Shown: piece by piece, positions 1 to 10,065 of the stretch
Position numbering within the stretch: position 1 is the first letter of the stretch
How the letters are laid out: each line of letters starts with the position of its first letter
DNA from: Prorocentrum cordatum
Taxonomy: Eukaryota > Sar > Dinophyceae > Prorocentrales > Prorocentraceae
Assembly: GCA_963575745.1 (NCBI GenBank)
Contig: CAUYUJ010016143.1
Location: 1-64,000 of the forward strand
Reading direction: 5' to 3'
DNA: 64,000 bases
The notes under the pieces: model-generated
The model's input: the letters and a program-made list of their open reading frames with translations, nothing else
What the model was told of the DNA's origin: nothing
Database searches by the model: none
Made by a program: the position numbers and the translations under genes

Positions 1-59
1 CCCCGGCAAGGTCCCGGCAAGGTCCCGGCAGACTCCCGGCAAGGTCCCGGCAGACTCCC

Positions 60-1240
60 GGCAGACTCCCGGCAAGGTCCCTTTTCGGAGCCCAGGAGGG
101 CTCCAAACGGTCCAAGAGAGGCCCGAGAAGCCCTCCAGACGGTCCAAGAGAGCCGGGAGACGCCGAAATCTCACTCCCAAACGCCTGCGATGGCCTCAAG
201 ACGGCCCAACAGGCCTTCAAGACGCCCCAAGAGGTCCCTAAGCGGCGCCCCAAGAGGGCTCCCACAAGCAAAAAATCGTCCCATTCCCATAGGAAAACGT
301 GCATTTTTAACATATCCGCCTCTTCGTCTTTCACACCTTTCAAGGCGGTCCAAGAGGCCCCCAAGATCACCCCAAGACGGCCCGAGAGACCCTCTATACC
401 GCTCAAAGACAGCCCAAGAGCGCTCCAAGAAGGCCCAAGAAACCCTCAAGAACTCTTTTTCGGAGCCCAGGAGGGCTCCAAATCGGTCCAAGAGGGGCCC
501 GAGAAGCCCTCCAGACGGTCCAAGAGAGCCGGGAGACGCCGAAATATCACTCCCAAGCGCCTACGATGGCCTCAAGACGGCCCAACAGGCCTTCAAAACG
601 CCCCAAGAGGTCCCTAACAGGTCCCTAAGCGGCGTCCCAAGAGGGCTCCCACTAGCAAAAATCGTACCATTCCCTTAGGAAAACGTGCATTTTTAACATA
701 TCCGCCTCTTCGTCTTTCACACCTTTCAAGGCGGTCCAAGAGGCCTCCAAGATCACCCCAAGACGGCCCGAGAGACCCTCTAGACCGCTCAAAGACGGCC
801 CAAGAGCGCTCCAAGAAGGCCCAAGAAACCCTCAAGAACTCTTTTTCGGAGCCCAGGAGGGCTCCAAATCGGTCCAAGAGGGGCCCGAGAAGCTCTCCAG
901 ACGGTCCAAGAGAGCCGGGAGACGCCGAAATATCACCCCCAAACGCCTACGATGGCCTCAAGACGGCCCAACAGGCCTTCAAGACGCCCCAAGAGGTCCC
1001 TAAGCGGCGTCCCAAGAGGGCTCCCGCAAGCAAAAACCGTCTCATTCCATGAGGAAAGCGTGCATTCTTAACATATCCGCCTCTTCGTCTTTCACACCTT
1101 TCAAGGCGGTCCAAGAGGCCCCCAAGATCACCCCAAGACGGCCCGAGAGACCCTCAAGACCGCTCAAAGACGGCCCAACAGCGCTCCAAGAAGGCCCAAG
1201 AAACCCTCAAGACGGTCCAAGAGGCCCCAAGACAGCCCCA
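60..1240. repeat. CCAAGAGG-family array with three units of about 380 bp
   Basis: Degenerate array built from short blocks such as GGCCCAAGA and GGCCTCCAAGAC. A conserved AT-richer insert (AGGAAAACGTGCATTTTTAA) recurs near 290, 677 and 1052, so the higher-order unit is about 380 bp. Block lengths are multiples of three, so long Pro/Arg/Lys-rich open frames appear on both strands. I read these as a by-product of the repeat and not as genes. The same insert reappears inverted near 45260-45330. Confidence 0.85.
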
Positions 1241-1620
1241 TGATTGAGGTCCACAGGGGCAACCTGAACGGAAATTTTGAGCCTCCCGCCCAAACACGCC
1301 CCCGAAATGCCCCTACAAGCCCCCAAGTAGCCCCACGAAGCCCCCAAGAGAGCCCCAAGAGGACCCCAACAGGCCGCACGAAAGCCCCAAGAGGCCCCCA
1401 AGAGACCCCCAGGAAGCTCCCAGGAGGCCCCCAAGAGGCCAGGCAGACCCCCCCAAGAGACCACCAAGAGAGCCCACCCAGAGCCATCCACGAGGCCTCC
1501 CAAAGTTCCCAAGAAGCTCCCACGAAGCTTCCAAAGGCTCCCAAGACCCCCCAAGACCCCGCGATGGCACAATACGGGCCGGCGGAATGAGCGAAGCGAT
1601 TCAATATCCAGCGAAGCGGT
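1240..1620. repeat. Terminal part of the CCAAGAGG array with end module
   Basis: The array continues with CCCCAAGAGG blocks and ends in a module containing GGCGGAATGAGCGAAGCGATT-like sequence at about 1581-1605. The same module follows another CCAAGAGG array at about 51590-51625, so it looks like a conserved end of this repeat family. No gene is seen. Confidence 0.6.
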
Positions 1621-1953
1621 TCGGTCGTAAGTTGCGAGGAAGTCCCAAGCGAGAACGCGATTCTACAATACGATTCTATTGCACATTGTCAGGAAGTTTC
1701 AGGCGGGAGCCGCGGTTCGGTGGTAAATTGCCAGGAAGTCCAAAGCGAGAGCGAGATTCTTCAATAAATTGTGAGGACGTCTCAGGCGGGAGCCGTTGTT
1801 GTTGTAGTCCAGGGGGCCTGGGGGACAGTTTGACCATCAAGACTTCCCCTGTCAAAAAACAGGGTGCGAGCGTCGAGGGGCACACTTTGACTGAGAAAAA
1901 ACCGCATGCACTGGTGAAGGGGGATCAACAATAATTAGCAGGAATGAGAGATC

Positions 1954-1985
<32 letters not shown>

Positions 1986-1996
1986 CGACAACAACG

Positions 1997-2029
<33 letters not shown>

Positions 2030-2039
2030 GCAACGGCAA

Positions 2040-2080
<41 letters not shown>

Positions 2081-2084
2081 ACAA

Positions 2085-2149
<65 letters not shown>

Positions 2150-2700
2150 CCACCATCAACGACAGCAACAACAACAACAACAATAAGTTTAAGACTGATC
2201 GCTCCTACCTGCTCGTTGGCCACCCAACACGTATATCCCAAAGCCTTGGTATCCGCCCTCTTCGTCTTCGATCGTACCCCCTTGGGGGTATATCTTCCTT
2301 ACCTGCCAAATGAAGTTTGCGCAGCCCCTAGGCCACGGGACGAGAGGACGGATGGAAGGAGGAGGGAAAACAAAGGAGGACGAGAGAAATTAGCAGGAGG
2401 GGTGCTAGAGTCAGAAAACACGTGGTAGAACCAGACGGGCAGATCGGGCGGGCAGACCCTGGAGAGCGGGTCGGGAACGCAGGCCCAGGCGACCAGGTCG
2501 AGCAAGCGGGCTGCAGAAGTGTGAGTCCTGCATGAATCGATGAATCGCGAGGAAATCTTGAGCGACAGCGCGGATCCCAGGAAATCCCAGGAAAGCCAAA
2601 GCGAGAGCGTGATTCCTGAATGTCGAAGACGCGGCGTCTGAATAACTTGCAAGGAAATCCCAGGCGAGAGCGCAATTCCTACATAATCCCACCAGCCCTC
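1620..2700. repeat. (CAA)n composite repeat, copy 1
   Basis: Three modules in order. First come short units of about 50 bp containing mini-hairpins (for example GCGAGAGC near 1750). Next is a spacer with GGGAGCCGTTGTTGTTG and CAGTTTGACC, then (CAA)n at 1949-2186. Last is a downstream block with AAGACTGATCG, ACACGTATATCCC, a GTACCCCC...GGGGGTAT inverted pair and an AACACGTGG...AACCAGACGGGCAG stretch, ending in more hairpin units. The same order recurs at 32532-35200 and 35760-37330, so this is a dispersed repeat element. No protein-coding gene is supported. Confidence 0.75.
1949..2186. repeat. (CAA)n microsatellite
   Basis: About 240 bp of CAA with scattered CGA and CAG variants. It is the core of composite repeat copy 1. 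The polyglutamine and polyleucine frames across it are artefacts of the repeat. Confidence 0.95.
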
Positions 2701-2940
2701 TGGGCGTAGGTGGTTTAGGGAATTTCCTCTTCCACCCCTCCTTCTTCCCCTTCGGGGAGGGGTTTACCCCTCCCCCCAACCCATTCCCCTAGACCTGGAC
2801 GGGGGGGTTCGCTGGTAGTTGGAGCGTCCAAAACGGCCTCGGCGAGGAAGCCAAAATCATCGGTTTTACTATGGTTTTGGCCGATGTTAGAGGCTCCCGA
2901 GGGGGGGTGCTAATTGAGGGACCCCCTTCCTTTGATCGAT
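2700..2940. other. Unassigned spacer
   Basis: GC-rich non-repetitive stretch between the composite repeat and the next CCAAGAGG array. I see no gene, RNA or clear regulatory site in it. Confidence 0.4.
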
Positions 2941-3240
2941 CACCTCCAAGATGGCCCCAAGAGCGTTCCCAAGGCTCCCAAGAGCGCCCCAAGAGGGCCT
3001 CAAGAGGCGCCCAGGAGGCCCCAAGAGGCGACCAGGAGGCCCCAAGAGGCCTCCAACAGTCCTCCAAAATACCCCCAAGAGGCCCCCAAGAGGCCCCAAG
3101 AGGCCACCCCGAGGCACCCAAGACGGTCCAAGAAGTTCCCGGGACCGCCAAGAGGCCCCCGAGACGCCCCAAGAGACCTCAAAGAGTATCCCAAGAGACA
3201 TCCCAAGAGACTCCGCGAGGCATTCAAGAGGCCTTTGACT
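2940..3240. repeat. CCAAGAGG-family array
   Basis: About 300 bp of CCCCAAGAGGCC blocks with period a multiple of three, in the same orientation as the array at 60-1570. It ends abruptly at a CTC/CAT-rich segment. Confidence 0.85.
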
Positions 3241-3274
3241 CTTCTGATCGCCCTTATCCTCCTGCTCCTCCCCC

Positions 3275-3277
<3 letters not shown>

Positions 3278-3358
<81 letters not shown>

Positions 3359-3465
3359 CCATCACCATCACCATCACCATCACCATCACCATCACCATCG
3401 TCAAGACCACCACCATCATCGTCATCATCAGCATCATCAATATCAACATCAACATCATCATCCGC
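3278..3465. repeat. (CAT)n microsatellite
   Basis: About 190 bp of CAT, grading to CATCAC. The polyhistidine reading frame across it has no flanking protein sequence and is not credited as a gene. Confidence 0.95.
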
Positions 3466-3644
3466 CTATTCCTCCTCCTCCTCACTCCTCCCTCCCCACC
3501 CTCATCATCCTACTCCTCTTCCGCCTCCGACTCCTCCTAAATCCCCCCCCTTGGGGTACGACGGCCTCCCCAGCCCCTTGTTCCTCTATATGCTGCCCCG
3601 CTTCCATGATCACCTCTACTCGCCTGGGCGTCGTTTCTGGATGA

Positions 3645-3784
3645 GTTGGTGGGGATACTTTTTAAGCTGCGGCCCGCAAGGAAAGGTCCAGAGGGCGTGT
3701 CAAGCTGGTGGGGATATTTTTTTGATTCGCTGCCCGCAAGGAAAAGTCCAGAGGGCGGTGTGAGCTGGTGGGGATATTTTTTTT
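3645..3784 (-). mobile_element. Two tandem, severely 5'-truncated LINE 3' ends
   Basis: The target motif (G)CTGGTGGGGATA(C/T) occurs at 3645-3658, 3704-3717 and 3764-3776, each followed directly by a T run (T5, T7, T8), which is an A tail on the minus strand. Between the motifs lie two fragments of about 40 bp that are near copies of each other (GCCCGCAAGGAAA, GTCCAGAGGGCG). This is the pattern expected from repeated target-primed insertion at one site with extreme 5' truncation. The third motif and tail belong to the 3785-4382 copy. Confidence 0.7.
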
Positions 3785-4382
3785 ACAGCCGCAGGCGGAA
3801 GCGCCGGCGGCGGCGGGTCACGGTCGGGCTGCGGCCGTAACAAATTAGCCGGGCGCGCGCGGGGGCCGCGGATCAGGCGGCGGTGCAAGCTGCAGCCCAG
3901 GGAGTCTGAAGGGAAACAGGCACCCAGGAAGCAGGGAGGACGCTGCCAAAATGGCGCGACGAACACCCCCAGTCAAGGATCGTGTCGGTCCGACGACCTC
4001 AAGGCAGTGGGGATCTTGCCTCCGTGCAGGAATAGTGTCAGAGAGCCCAGGGTGTCTGCCGGGCATGAGCGAGACCGTAGGCAAGAGAGCTGACGCCGTT
4101 CAGCAGGAAGGAGGGACTCTGACAGCGCCAGCGAACCGTCGCAGCTTCAGAGTACGCATCCACGCGGCTGAAAAGGCACGACTGAAGTCAGTGACAACCG
4201 GAGTCGACCCTCAAACCAACTGCGGAAGAATGCGTTCGCACGCGAAAGATCAACGACATGATGTGACGCAGTGCGGAAGGTACACCTGCTCCCGACCTTG
4301 GCGAGAGACACGACGGCCAACCGAAGGTGACAGGGCGTGTACAAGGAAGCAACTAAGCAACTAGGTGACACCTATGTAAGGA
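3785..4382 (-). mobile_element. 5'-truncated copy of the giant LINE (3' UTR only)
   Basis: The sequence from 3785 matches the 3' end of the giant element from about 4405 onward. It shares ACAGCCGCAGGCGGAAGCGC, GTCACGGTCGGGCTGCGGCC, GCGGATCAGGCGGCG, GCCAAAATGGCGCG and GCGCCAGCGAACCGTCGCAG in the same order. It has an A8 tail on the minus strand (3777-3784) next to the target motif, and stops where the giant element's left target duplication begins. It carries no coding sequence and shows that the family has more than one member. Confidence 0.75.
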
Positions 4383-4396
4383 GTTGGTGGGGATAC
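4383..4396. other. Left target-site duplication of the giant LINE
   Basis: GTTGGTGGGGATAC, followed by eight T, the A tail read on the plus strand. It matches 13 of 14 bases at 32518-32531. Confidence 0.65.
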
Positions 4397-4404
4397 TTTT
4401 TTTT

Positions 4405-6143
4405 GTACAGCCGCAGGCGGAAGCGCCGGCGGCGAGCAGTCACGGTCGGGCTGCGGCCGCGACGAATTCCCGGGCGCGCGCGGCGGCCGCGGATCAGGCG
4501 GCGGGGGGGGGGAGCAACCCAGGGCGTCTGAGAGGCCAGGCGGTCGTGCAAGTTGCAACCCAGGGAGTCTGAGGGTCAGTCACCCAAGGCGGTCGTGCAA
4601 GCTGCAACCCAGGGAGTCTGAGGGGTCAGTCACTCAGGAAGCAAGCCAGGCGCGGCCAAAATGGCGCGCCGTACGTTCCCAGTCGTGGTCGTGACGTGAC
4701 AACCGCGTGGTGGTGGGAACCAAACTCCGTGCGAGAAAGTCAGCCCAGGGAGTCTGACGGGCATGAGCAGACCGAAGCTGGCTGACGTCGTTCTACAGGG
4801 AGGGGGATTCTGACAGCGCCAGCGAACCGTCGCAGCTTCAGAAAACGCATCCGCGGCTGCAGGGGGAGCCAGAGGCCAAAGCATCTAAGGCAAACGCCGA
4901 ACAGCTGCTGAGAGATGCGCCTGCACCCAGGAGGCCAGGGATCTGGTGCGCCGCAGTGCAGGAGTACACGAGTACCCACCAGGTGAAGAACACACGGTCA
5001 ATCGGGGCGGACGCGCACCAAACGACTAAGTGACGGCAGCGCCATGCGACCCAGGCAACCAGGTCGAGGAATGCGCTCGAAGGACAGAGACTGTCGCATA
5101 CCCAAGACAGCAAGCCCTTAACGGTCACAAAGTCCCAGGGAGTGGTCGCACAACGAATGCGCGTGGGAGCGACGAAGGGGAGACCGAATGCCCGTCATAC
5201 GCCGAGACCGTGCAGCGCAGTCCACAGGGTGGCAACGCAAGGCAACAGTGGGAGGCAGCACTGAGGGGTCACTTCATCGGCCAAGTCAGACTAGGGCGCA
5301 AGCGGACCAGGTGGGCATTCCGCCAGCACGGCGGGGCGACCCACGACGAAGGACCGCCTGCACCTCCGAGCCCCGCGTCGCTCCCAGGAGATGTAGAGAT
5401 GCACGGCTGAAGGCCGTAGTAGCTTGACAAGCCCAGGAAGTAGAGGCGCAGATCTGGGGACGGGGCGAAAACCACCAGGTCGTCGGCCACAGAGCTGCGT
5501 GCCAGGCAGCCTGGCAAGGTGAAAACAGCTACAGTGAGGCCAGGGGCCACTATGGCCACACGCAACACGCGATTGCAATGCGGACGGCATTACAGGCACA
5601 CACACTTGGATCCAAAGGCAGGAAGTGCACGTACCAGGAAGGGCGGCAGGATGCCGCAAGGTGGGTCTGTAGTCCAAGGAGCGGCTGAAGGCCGCTGTTT
5701 GATAGAGAAACCCAGGGATTATAAACACGTCTCGGGAGTGGGCCTCGGTCGGCCCCGAAGCAGCATAGCCGAGCACAGGACCATTCGGGCCACGGGTGAG
5801 AGCCACTACAGCGGGGCCAGGGGCCAACTACGGTCTGCGCGCTACGCTCCCCCGCGCAGCGAAGCAGATGGCATTGCTGATCGACACGCTCGGGTCCAAA
5901 GGCAGGGAGTGTGAGAACCAGGGAAGGAGGCAGCGAGGCTGCCACACGGTTGAGAGAGAAGGGGAGGCAGCTGAAGGCCGCTCATGGTGTGTAATAAGGT
6001 TGACATCTCTGCCCGTCTAGGTGCTGGATGGATGGGAAGGGAGATGCGTCTCCCCATCGCTGCCTCTTTTCGTCTCGCTCGTCAGGTCTGCCCCCACCAC
6101 GCTTGCCTCCCGTCTGCCAACGGTCGTCGTGCCAGCCGTCACT
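4405..6143 (-). other. 3' UTR of the giant LINE
   Basis: No ORF with protein-like character is seen here. Its first 450 bp are shared with the truncated copy at 3785-4382, with an internal tandem expansion of a GCAACCCAGGGAGTCTGAGG unit near 4510-4640. A diverged tandem repeat (about 5535-5661 and 5811-5945) shares GGCCAGGGGCCA and TCCAAAGGCAGG. Small TGAAG-loop hairpins lie at 5403-5417, 5680-5696 and 5966-5980. The motif GCCAAAATGGCGCG is conserved between the copies. Confidence 0.6.
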
Positions 6144-7495
6144 CTAGTCGCTCTGCCAGGTGCCCCAGGTGCCCCAGGAGCTTGTCGCACGGTCGCGCCA
6201 GCTGCTCTGCTGGTAGTTGCCTTTGCCCTTGCCGTCGGGCCGGGTGTGACGCAGGTACTCGGCCCGCAGTTTGGCCCAATCAATGCGGGAGTCGCACCTC
6301 GTGTCCATCAAGTAGGCGTTGTACCCGCAGCCCTTCCAGTCTTCTAGAAACTTGTTGATGGTCGCGTCCGTGTGCAGCCTTGGGTCCGATTTGGGCTCCC
6401 TGGATCCAGGGAGCCGAACGCCTTGCGTGTAGGCGGTCCACAGCGCGCAGAATACTGCACCTAACTCCGATTGGTACCTGGTGAGGCGTTTGGCGGGTGG
6501 CTCCCCGCGGCGCTCCAAGTCCACTGTGCCCAGCCAGACCTTGTACATGGGGCCCCCGTGTGAGTCGGTCAACAGGTTGATTGTGTGTGGCGCTCCGTTG
6601 AACGAGGGTAGGTAGGTCCATGTCCAGGGACCTGTGGGTTGCGTAGTGGGGGACGACGGCTCCGCACGTCGCCCCTGTCGCGGGCGCTCTCATCATAATC
6701 AGATCCCCTGGCTTCACTGGAATTTTGGTCGGTGCTAACCGGGCCACCCCAGGCGGCGATTGGGTCACGGTCAGAGCTGGGTTCCGAGCTGTCTGCCGCT
6801 GTGCTCCGCTGAGGCGCCCTGTCGCCTGGGCCGTTGTCGTCGACCTCCGTGGCAGAGCCCGAGCAGGATACAAGAGGAGAAGACTCGTGGGGGTTCCCAA
6901 AGTCGGGTGATTCTACCTTCTCCGTAGGAGGGATCACGTCTTCACCGCTCTCGTCCTTGACCGTGTGGTCGGGCGGGTCCGGGAGACCCAGACGCGAGTC
7001 GTCGTCTCTCGAACCCAGGGATTTGCCTGCGTCGGCCGCCGTAGGAGTGCCAGGTCTGTCCTCATTCATGGTCTGCACGTGTGACTCGGCCAGGGCAGCG
7101 ATGGTCGTCGAGGCGAGGGCATCGGCGCTGAGGCTGAGTAGGAAACTCGTCAGTGTGTCCATTTCGTGTCTGATAGGGCTGAGGCCACTCGCCGGGGCTA
7201 GGATCGAGGCGTGCCTCTCCCAGGACTCCTTATGCTTCTCGCCGTTGGTGAGGTGGGCGACGACTCGCGCCGCGGCCAGCCGTTTACCCTCCCAGCGCTG
7301 GTTGAGCGGGACACCATCCTCAGGGATGCATTCGCCGTATGCCGTCCTGAGGAACTCCGTCAGACGTCCGTCCGGCCAGGAGGCCTCGTCAGTCCTAGGC
7401 TCTGGGATGCTGCTGTCGCGGTTAGTGAGACAGAACTGTCTCCAGGTGTAGTCCAACCCAGGGTGGAGGTCCCGGAGGTAGGTCACCAGGAGTCG

Positions 7496-7791
7496 CTGTG
7501 CGGACAAAAAAAGAAAGAAAAAAGGCAAAAAAAGAAAAAAAAATGAAAAAGAAAAAAGAAACAAATGAAAAAGAAAAGAAAAAAAAGAAAAAAAAAAAGA
7601 AAAAATGAAAAACAAAAAAAGAAAATAAAAAAGAGAAAAAAAAAGAAAAAAAAAAAAAAAAAAAGACTTTCCTCTATTTAAAAAAAAAAAACACGCCCTC
7701 TTCGTGACTCTACTGGTACCTGGAACAATTATTTGCGGAGATGCCTGGCAACATTAACAAAAAAAAAACAAATAAAGAGAAATTTTTTAAC
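7496..7791 (-). other. Likely spliceosomal intron in ORF E
   Basis: On the minus strand the preceding coding sequence runs to ATCGCG, followed by a GTTAAA donor. After about 280 nt, most of it T-rich, comes an acceptor TTTGTCCGCACAG followed by CGACTCCTG. Both borders are phase 0, so the flanking frames join cleanly. The in-frame alternative is a polyphenylalanine and polyleucine stretch, which is implausible. An intron inside a retrotransposon is unusual, so this may instead mark a host gene or a late insertion. Confidence 0.55.
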
Positions 7792-8895
7792 CGCGATGTC
7801 AGCGTGGCTGTTTGGATTCCTGTATCCGGCCAGTTGGCTCTTCTCTCTAACTCCCCCCCACTCCCCATCTCCTCCTCTTCCCTTTCCTCTTTTTTGTCCG
7901 CTCCTGGGGTCGCTTGGGCTCAGCGTGGGGTTGTTGACGCCCCTGCTGTCCAGGAGCGGGCCCTGCGGGACTGGCAGCTCTGGCAGGAGCTCCATGAGCT
8001 GTGCTAGGGACATGGGGGCTCGCTCGGCAGCGGAGGCAGCACCACCCGCGGCGCTAGACCCAGGGAAGCATGTCGCTCCGGCCTTGGCGAAGCGATCTTG
8101 GGCCTTGGCGTCCGCGCCTAGCCATGGGAGAGACCTGAATATGTCCACTGGTACCTCAGCTCCGATCTGGCTGTTGAGCGTCGGGAGGACAGGGGCCTCG
8201 GCTGGGTATAGCGCTCTAAACTCCCTATCAAGGATGTGGTCCGGGGTAGCAGGACCGATATTCCAGACAGGGACCAGGCAGCGTCGGCAGCACCAGGTGG
8301 CGTTCCAGCTGCGCTCCCACCAGGCTATGGCTCGCCTGTCGATGGGAGGCAGCCCGGCCTGCTCGGGAACCCCTACCCCCTCCGCTGGCTTCCATATGAA
8401 ACAGCCCAGGGGCGGGGCTCCTGTGTTCCAGACGAGGAGCGGAGCCCCTGGGGGGCATGTGTCGCACCGAGCGGAGTAGATTTGGCTCTGGGCAGCTTTG
8501 AGGCCGAACCGTTCGTCTCGGATCCGTAGGCTGGGTATGGTGGTGTTGGCGCGCTCAGGGATCTGCATGCCGGTCGGCGTCATGATGAGGTCCGGTGGCG
8601 ACCTCGTGTCCGCCTGGGGGCTGCATCCAAAGCCAAGTGGGAGGTGACCCAGGGAGGGGAGAGCGTCCGCCTTGTCGATGCTTGCGGCACCCGTCCTCTG
8701 TTGTTCGTGCTCCTTGACCTTGTCGGCGATTGTCGCGCCTGTCGGTGCTGGAATGCCCTGATCCTCCAGGTATCGGATCCAGCAGGTCTCGCAGTGCCAC
8801 CCCATGTTTGCACCGTTGAGGTGGGCCTGGGGCCTATTCTGTGCTACCATCAGGCGCGTGTCGTCGGAGATCCACGTGCCATCGGTGGAGCGTAG

Positions 8896-9207
8896 CTGGT
8901 CCCGTTACCGTGGACTGGCTCGATTTTAACTGGACGACGGAGAGACGGGAGGCGCGGAGAGGAAAGGAGCGTAGAGCTAGGGACAGTGGGGGTTGGAGCG
9001 GTCAGGGGGAAGGGAGAGGGAAGGAAGAGGAGGGGAGGGGAGGGAAAGGGAGGGAGGAAGGACGGGAGGAAAGAGGAGAGAGGGGAAAGGGAAAGGGAGA
9101 AAAAAACAGAACGAAGGGAGCGGGCCAGGAGGAGGATGGGAGAAGGCATAAGGCCTTTTGGTCCCAGCTGACCAGGAGGCAGATGACCCATGCTGTCGCA
9201 CCTGAAC
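8896..9207 (-). other. Probable second intron in ORF E (borders approximate)
   Basis: A C/T-rich tract of about 200 nt on the minus strand (9140-8940) separates two protein-like frames. An acceptor GGGACCAG followed by CTACGC (ending at 8896) opens the downstream frame just after an in-frame TAA. The donor could be a CAG followed by GTTCAG at 9207 or a neighbour; I could not find one that fits the phase unambiguously. Confidence 0.35.
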
Positions 9208-9809
9208 CTGCCATTTTTCTGCTCGGGTGCCAGCCTGTCGTCGGGAATGTGCGGAGGGTCCTGCTTGGTGCCTGGGGCGGGGATGGACGGCAAGGGGGCG
9301 TTGAGGTCGGTGTTGGATAAAGCGAATCCGCCGCCGATGTATGCGAGCCCCGCAAGCCGATCGTCGTCACCCAGGGAGGCGTCGGTTCCCGCCAGCGCGA
9401 CGTGTAGCGCGCACACCGAGCAGCGGTGCGTACCCAGGGAAGCCAGAGAGGCGGCTGGGACGATCTTCTCGAGGACGAGCATCGGCGCCTTCAGCTGAAA
9501 GTCCTGCCTGTCCATTTCACTCCAGGTCTGCGGGCAGCCGGCTGCCCGCGCATCCGGGTGGTGGTGCGCCACCGCCAGTAAATTCTTTGGGGAGGCATGC
9601 GGGCAAGGAGCGTCGACGGCCGGCCGTGGAGGTTCGGTTCTAGGTCCGTTTGACCAGCTTGAGGCCCCAGGTCGGTGCAAAGTGGTGCGTAACCCTCGTG
9701 CTCGTCCGCCTCTTTGCCAGTGGGATGACAGAAACCCAGGACTGGCCTCGATGACGTCCCCGTTCTGCTCTGTGGGAGTTGAGAAGTAGCTGTCCACTAG
9801 GTAGAGCAC

Positions 9810-10065
9810 GCGTGGACTCCGGAAGCATTAGCAAAAGTCATGACGACCATGGAGGACCGGGCCTTATTATGCAGGATGTGCCATGGGGGGAGTTGCACAG
9901 TGGGCCGTCGGTGTCTAGATAATCGCCCGCTTGCGGATTCGGGTTCACGTTGCGCCGCTTACGAAGAGTCGTCAGTGGAAGCGCCAGGAAATCCTTATCT
10001 CATCTCGATTGGAGGTCCCTAGTTATAAAGGCCCTGTGTCCATTTTTCCTCCGTTTAGATCTCTT
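9810..10065 (-). other. Gap between ORF D and ORF E
   Basis: There are 256 nt with no protein-like frame continuing from either side. I see no RNA gene or clear regulatory site. Confidence 0.4.

Larger units (their letters stand above)
6144..9809 (-). pseudogene. ORF E: cysteine-rich protein of unknown function, interrupted
   Basis: The coding segments on the minus strand are 9809 to about 9200, then 8895-7792, then 7495 to about 6620, then a shifted frame from about 6630 to the stop at 6144. Paired cysteines that could bind zinc are visible (CSVC in the first segment; CETC, CDTC and CRRC in the second). The third segment is acidic and Ser/Asp-rich. The last contains LLTDSHGGPMYKVWLG and ends in a Gly/Lys/Trp-rich tail. 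I do not recognise the family. The segments are separated by long pyrimidine-rich tracts on the coding strand (about 9140-8940 and 7680-7505) that look like intron 3' ends, and by one frameshift near 6600. It lies 257 nt downstream of the helicase ORF, in the same orientation. Confidence 0.5.

Noticed and set aside
190-1590. Open frames of 60-160 codons on both strands in the CCAAGAGG arrays
   Set aside because: All frames stay open because block lengths are multiples of three. Composition is Pro/Arg/Gly only, and no frame is preferred.
1935-2241. Polyglutamine, polyleucine and polyvaline frames
   Set aside because: They are translations of (CAA)n with no adjoining domain.
3940-4670. GCCAAAATGGCGCG as a spliced-leader relic
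   Set aside because: It shares only GCCATTTTGGC with the leader. It is conserved as part of the LINE 3' UTR.
7505-7680. A-rich tract on the plus strand as the tail of a plus-strand retroposon
   Set aside because: No plus-strand element body or target duplication is visible upstream, while the minus strand gives a good splice acceptor with matching phase.
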